Part shown: piece by piece, positions 62,311-64,000 of the stretch
Layout of the letters: every line of letters starts with the position of its first letter
How positions within the stretch are numbered: the stretch's first letter is position 1
Assembly: GCA_902825945.1 (NCBI GenBank)
Contig: CADECY010000020.1
Span: forward strand, 12,755 to 76,754
Reading direction: 5' to 3'
Length of the DNA: 64,000 nt
From: an uncultured Acidobacteriota bacterium
GTDB lineage: Bacteria; Acidobacteriota; Terriglobia; Bryobacterales; Bryobacteraceae
Position numbers and translations under genes: made by a program
Notes under the pieces: generated by a model
The model's input: the letters and a program-made list of their open reading frames with translations, nothing else
What the model was told of the DNA's origin: nothing
The model's database searches: none

Positions 62311-64000
62311 ATGCGACCAGCGTTCGTCTCGCTACTCCTGATCTCCGTTCCCGTCGCGGCGCAAACAGGCCTCGGCAAGATCACCGGCACCGTCACCGAT
62401 TCCTCGGGGCTTGCCATCCCCGGCGCCGGCATCACCGCTACGCAAACCGAAACGGGCGAGGTCCGGAAGACGGCGAGCAATCAATCCGGCGTCTACGTGC
62501 TCTCACCGTTGCCGCTCGGCGTCTATCGAGTCGAGACTCGCAAGGACGGATTCAAGGCGGTATCGCGCGGCGGCGTCCGGATCGACGTGAACTCAGTAGT
62601 CACGATCGACCTCACGCTCGAGGTCGGCAACGTCTCCGAGCGTGTCACCGTGCAGGAGAGAACGCTCGCCATCGAGACCGAGAATGCGGCGATCGGCAAT
62701 TCTCGATACGAGGTGCAGCTCAAGAATCTGCCGGTGATCGTTCGCGAAATCCAAACGCTCGTCGGACAGACCGCCGGCGTTCCGGCTGGCTCGACCGACA
62801 CCGCCGGCGGGACGTTCGCGCAAGGCGGCCGGAGCGCGATGCAAGTACTCTCCGATGGCGCGCAAGTGAATCCGCTGCAGACCACCGGATGGCCCGCGAT
62901 CGACGGAATCGATCGCCGCGCCGATCTCGCACTGCCTTCGATCGATGCGATCGCGGAGGTGAAATTCACCACCAGCGGTGGCAGCGCCGAATACTCAGCG
63001 CCCACGCAGGTGATCGTCGCGTCGAAGTCCGGAACCAACGAATGGCATGGCAGCGCGTTCGAGTTCTATCGCTCGGGCGGCTTCGGCGCGCGGCGCTGGG
63101 CGGTTGCCAACCGGGAGTCGTTCGTGCGGCATCAATTCGGCGGCACGTTCGCGGGCCCGATCCGCAAGGACAAGACCTTCTTCCTCGGTTCGGTCGACAA
63201 CTTCCGCCACACGGCGGGCCTCGTTTCGAACGCTCGATATCCGACCGCGGCCGAACGTTCCGGCAACCTGAGCACCTATCTGCTCCGCACGCCCGCCGTC
63301 ACACCCCTCGATCCGCTCAACAACGGGCTGGCTTTTCCGAACAACACGATTCCTCTGTCGCGAATCAGCCCGGTGGCCACGGAACTGCTGAAGCTGATTC
63401 CCGATGCTCCGCAACCGGGCCGCATCCAGGATTTCAACGCCGTCTACTTCAAGCCGCAGTTCGACAATTCCGAGAAGTACGACATTCGCATCGATCACAT
63501 GATCGGTTCGCGCGACAAGATCTTCGCCAAGGCGACCATCGCGCATCTCGACCAAGCGTCGCGCTACGCCGGAGACGTTCCGGGTTCGCTCGGCGCCAGC
63601 GCCAAGAATCAGTGGAACGAAACCGCGTCTTTCAACTGGACCCGAATCCTCAGCCCCACCTCGATCGTCACCGGGCAGTTCACCTTCCGAAGCATGCCGT
63701 TCAAGAACATCCCGAGCGGTGGCGATACGGCCTTCCCGGTGAAGATCAACGATCTCGCACCTGCGCCGCCATTCGCCGGACCGCCAGCCATCGCGATCGG
63801 GACGAACGCCGTGGGCATCAGTCCGCTGTTCGACCGGTTGTTGTTCAACTACTCGGCCGACTACGGGTTCACATTCGATCCAACGTTCAGCAAGACCATT
63901 TCGAACCACACGCTCAAGACCGGGCTCATTTGGCTGAAAGGCTGGAAGACCACTGAACTCGCCTCGCCGCCATATGGCCGCTACACCACGGCATCGGACT
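62311..64000 (+). CDS. Oar-like TonB-dependent receptor, 5' part (runs off window)
   Basis: At least 563 residues with no stop by the window end. ATG 62311 gives the signal MRPAFVSLLLISVPVAAQ; an in-frame ATG at 62296 is an alternative. A carboxypeptidase-regulatory fold follows ('GKITGTVTDSSGLAIPGAG ... GVYVLSPLPLGVYRVETRKDGF'), then a plug-like region ('NLPVIVREIQTLVGQTAGV', 'FAQGGRSAMQVLSDGAQVN') and barrel strands ('GPIRKDKTFFLGSVDNFRHTAGL'). It has the same architecture as the receptors at 29330 and 36846. The C-terminal strand is outside the window. Confidence 0.85.
   Translation, partial: MRPAFVSLLLISVPVAAQTGLGKITGTVTDSSGLAIPGAGITATQTETGEVRKTASNQSGVYVLSPLPLGVYRVETRKDGFKAVSRGGVRIDVNSVVTIDLTLEVGNVSERVTVQERTLAIETENAAIGNSRYEVQLKNLPVIVREIQTLVGQTAGVPAGSTDTAGGTFAQGGRSAMQVLSDGAQVNPLQTTGWPAIDGIDRRADLALPSIDAIAEVKFTTSGGSAEYSAPTQVIVASKSGTNEWHGSAFEFYRSGGFGARRWAVANRESFVRHQFGGTFAGPIRKDKTFFLGSVDNFRHTAGLVSNARYPTAAERSGNLSTYLLRTPAVTPLDPLNNGLAFPNNTIPLSRISPVATELLKLIPDAPQPGRIQDFNAVYFKPQFDNSEKYDIRIDHMIGSRDKIFAKATIAHLDQASRYAGDVPGSLGASAKNQWNETASFNWTRILSPTSIVTGQFTFRSMPFKNIPSGGDTAFPVKINDLAPAPPFAGPPAIAIGTNAVGISPLFDRLLFNYSADYGFTFDPTFSKTISNHTLKTGLIWLKGWKTTELASPPYGRYTTASD

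Overview
The window reads as a chromosomal segment of an Acidobacteriota member of the Solibacteres/Bryobacterales type. This is an inference from content. Codons are strongly GC-ended. There are Oar-like TonB-dependent receptors with an N-terminal carboxypeptidase-regulatory fold, two proteins carrying the Solibacter-type C-terminal domain (TIGR03437-like), an SBBP beta-propeller protein, a TIGR02999-like ECF sigma factor followed by a TPR Ser/Thr kinase, MlrC-type M81 metallopeptidase, sulfatase and GH20/GH67-like secreted proteins. No rRNA, phage, insertion sequence or CRISPR array was seen. There is one tRNA gene, tRNA-Lys(TTT).

Layout. 1-6.5 kb: a small DUF protein overlapping an upstream gene fragment, a degenerate GGDEF membrane protein, a VirB10-like glycine-zipper protein, a Solibacter C-terminal-domain protein, a DinB/amidohydrolase pair and a secreted hypothetical protein. 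6.5-13.3 kb: the SBBP protein, then the minus-strand operon rtcB-prfH-(Lgt-like), an RNA-repair and ribosome-rescue module, and a degenerate Rpn-family protein. 13.6-19.7 kb: gltB-gltD behind a clear sigma-70-type promoter. 19.7-26.8 kb: tRNA-Lys, the yceD-rpmF-plsX operon, two tandem STAND/AAA-type ATPases, then an M81 peptidase and an HpaI-type aldolase. 26.8-45.1 kb: mostly envelope and secreted catabolic genes, namely a PHP/DUF3604-like protein, two large Oar-like receptors, an enolase-superfamily protein, a sulfatase, a collagen-like protein, a small membrane protein coupled to a GH-like protein, an MFS transporter and an alpha/beta hydrolase. 45.2-49.3 kb: a minus-strand operon with fused trpE(G), a Cys-rich membrane protein, a 36-residue membrane sORF and hpnE. 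Behind it lies a structured element ending in a strong terminator that points against the operon. 49.4-55.4 kb: a PEP-CTERM/FG-GAP fusion protein, the ECF sigma factor and the kinase. 55.4-59.0 kb: ndk, sucD and sucC, with trpD diverging from sucC across only 32 bp. 59-64 kb: a frameshifted receptor remnant, a GH-like paralogue with an in-frame amber codon, and the 5' part of a third Oar-like receptor that runs off the window.

How the genes fit together. Housekeeping blocks (ammonia assimilation, tryptophan, the TCA step, lipid and ribosome genes) alternate with accessory secreted-protein genes. The items most worth following up are the amber codon at 61779 with homologous coding sequence beyond it, the structured RNA candidate at 45267-45376, the RtcB-PrfH operon with its Lgt-like third gene that lacks the catalytic His, the internal PEP-CTERM signal followed by a second signal peptide, and the 36-residue ORF abutting hpnE.
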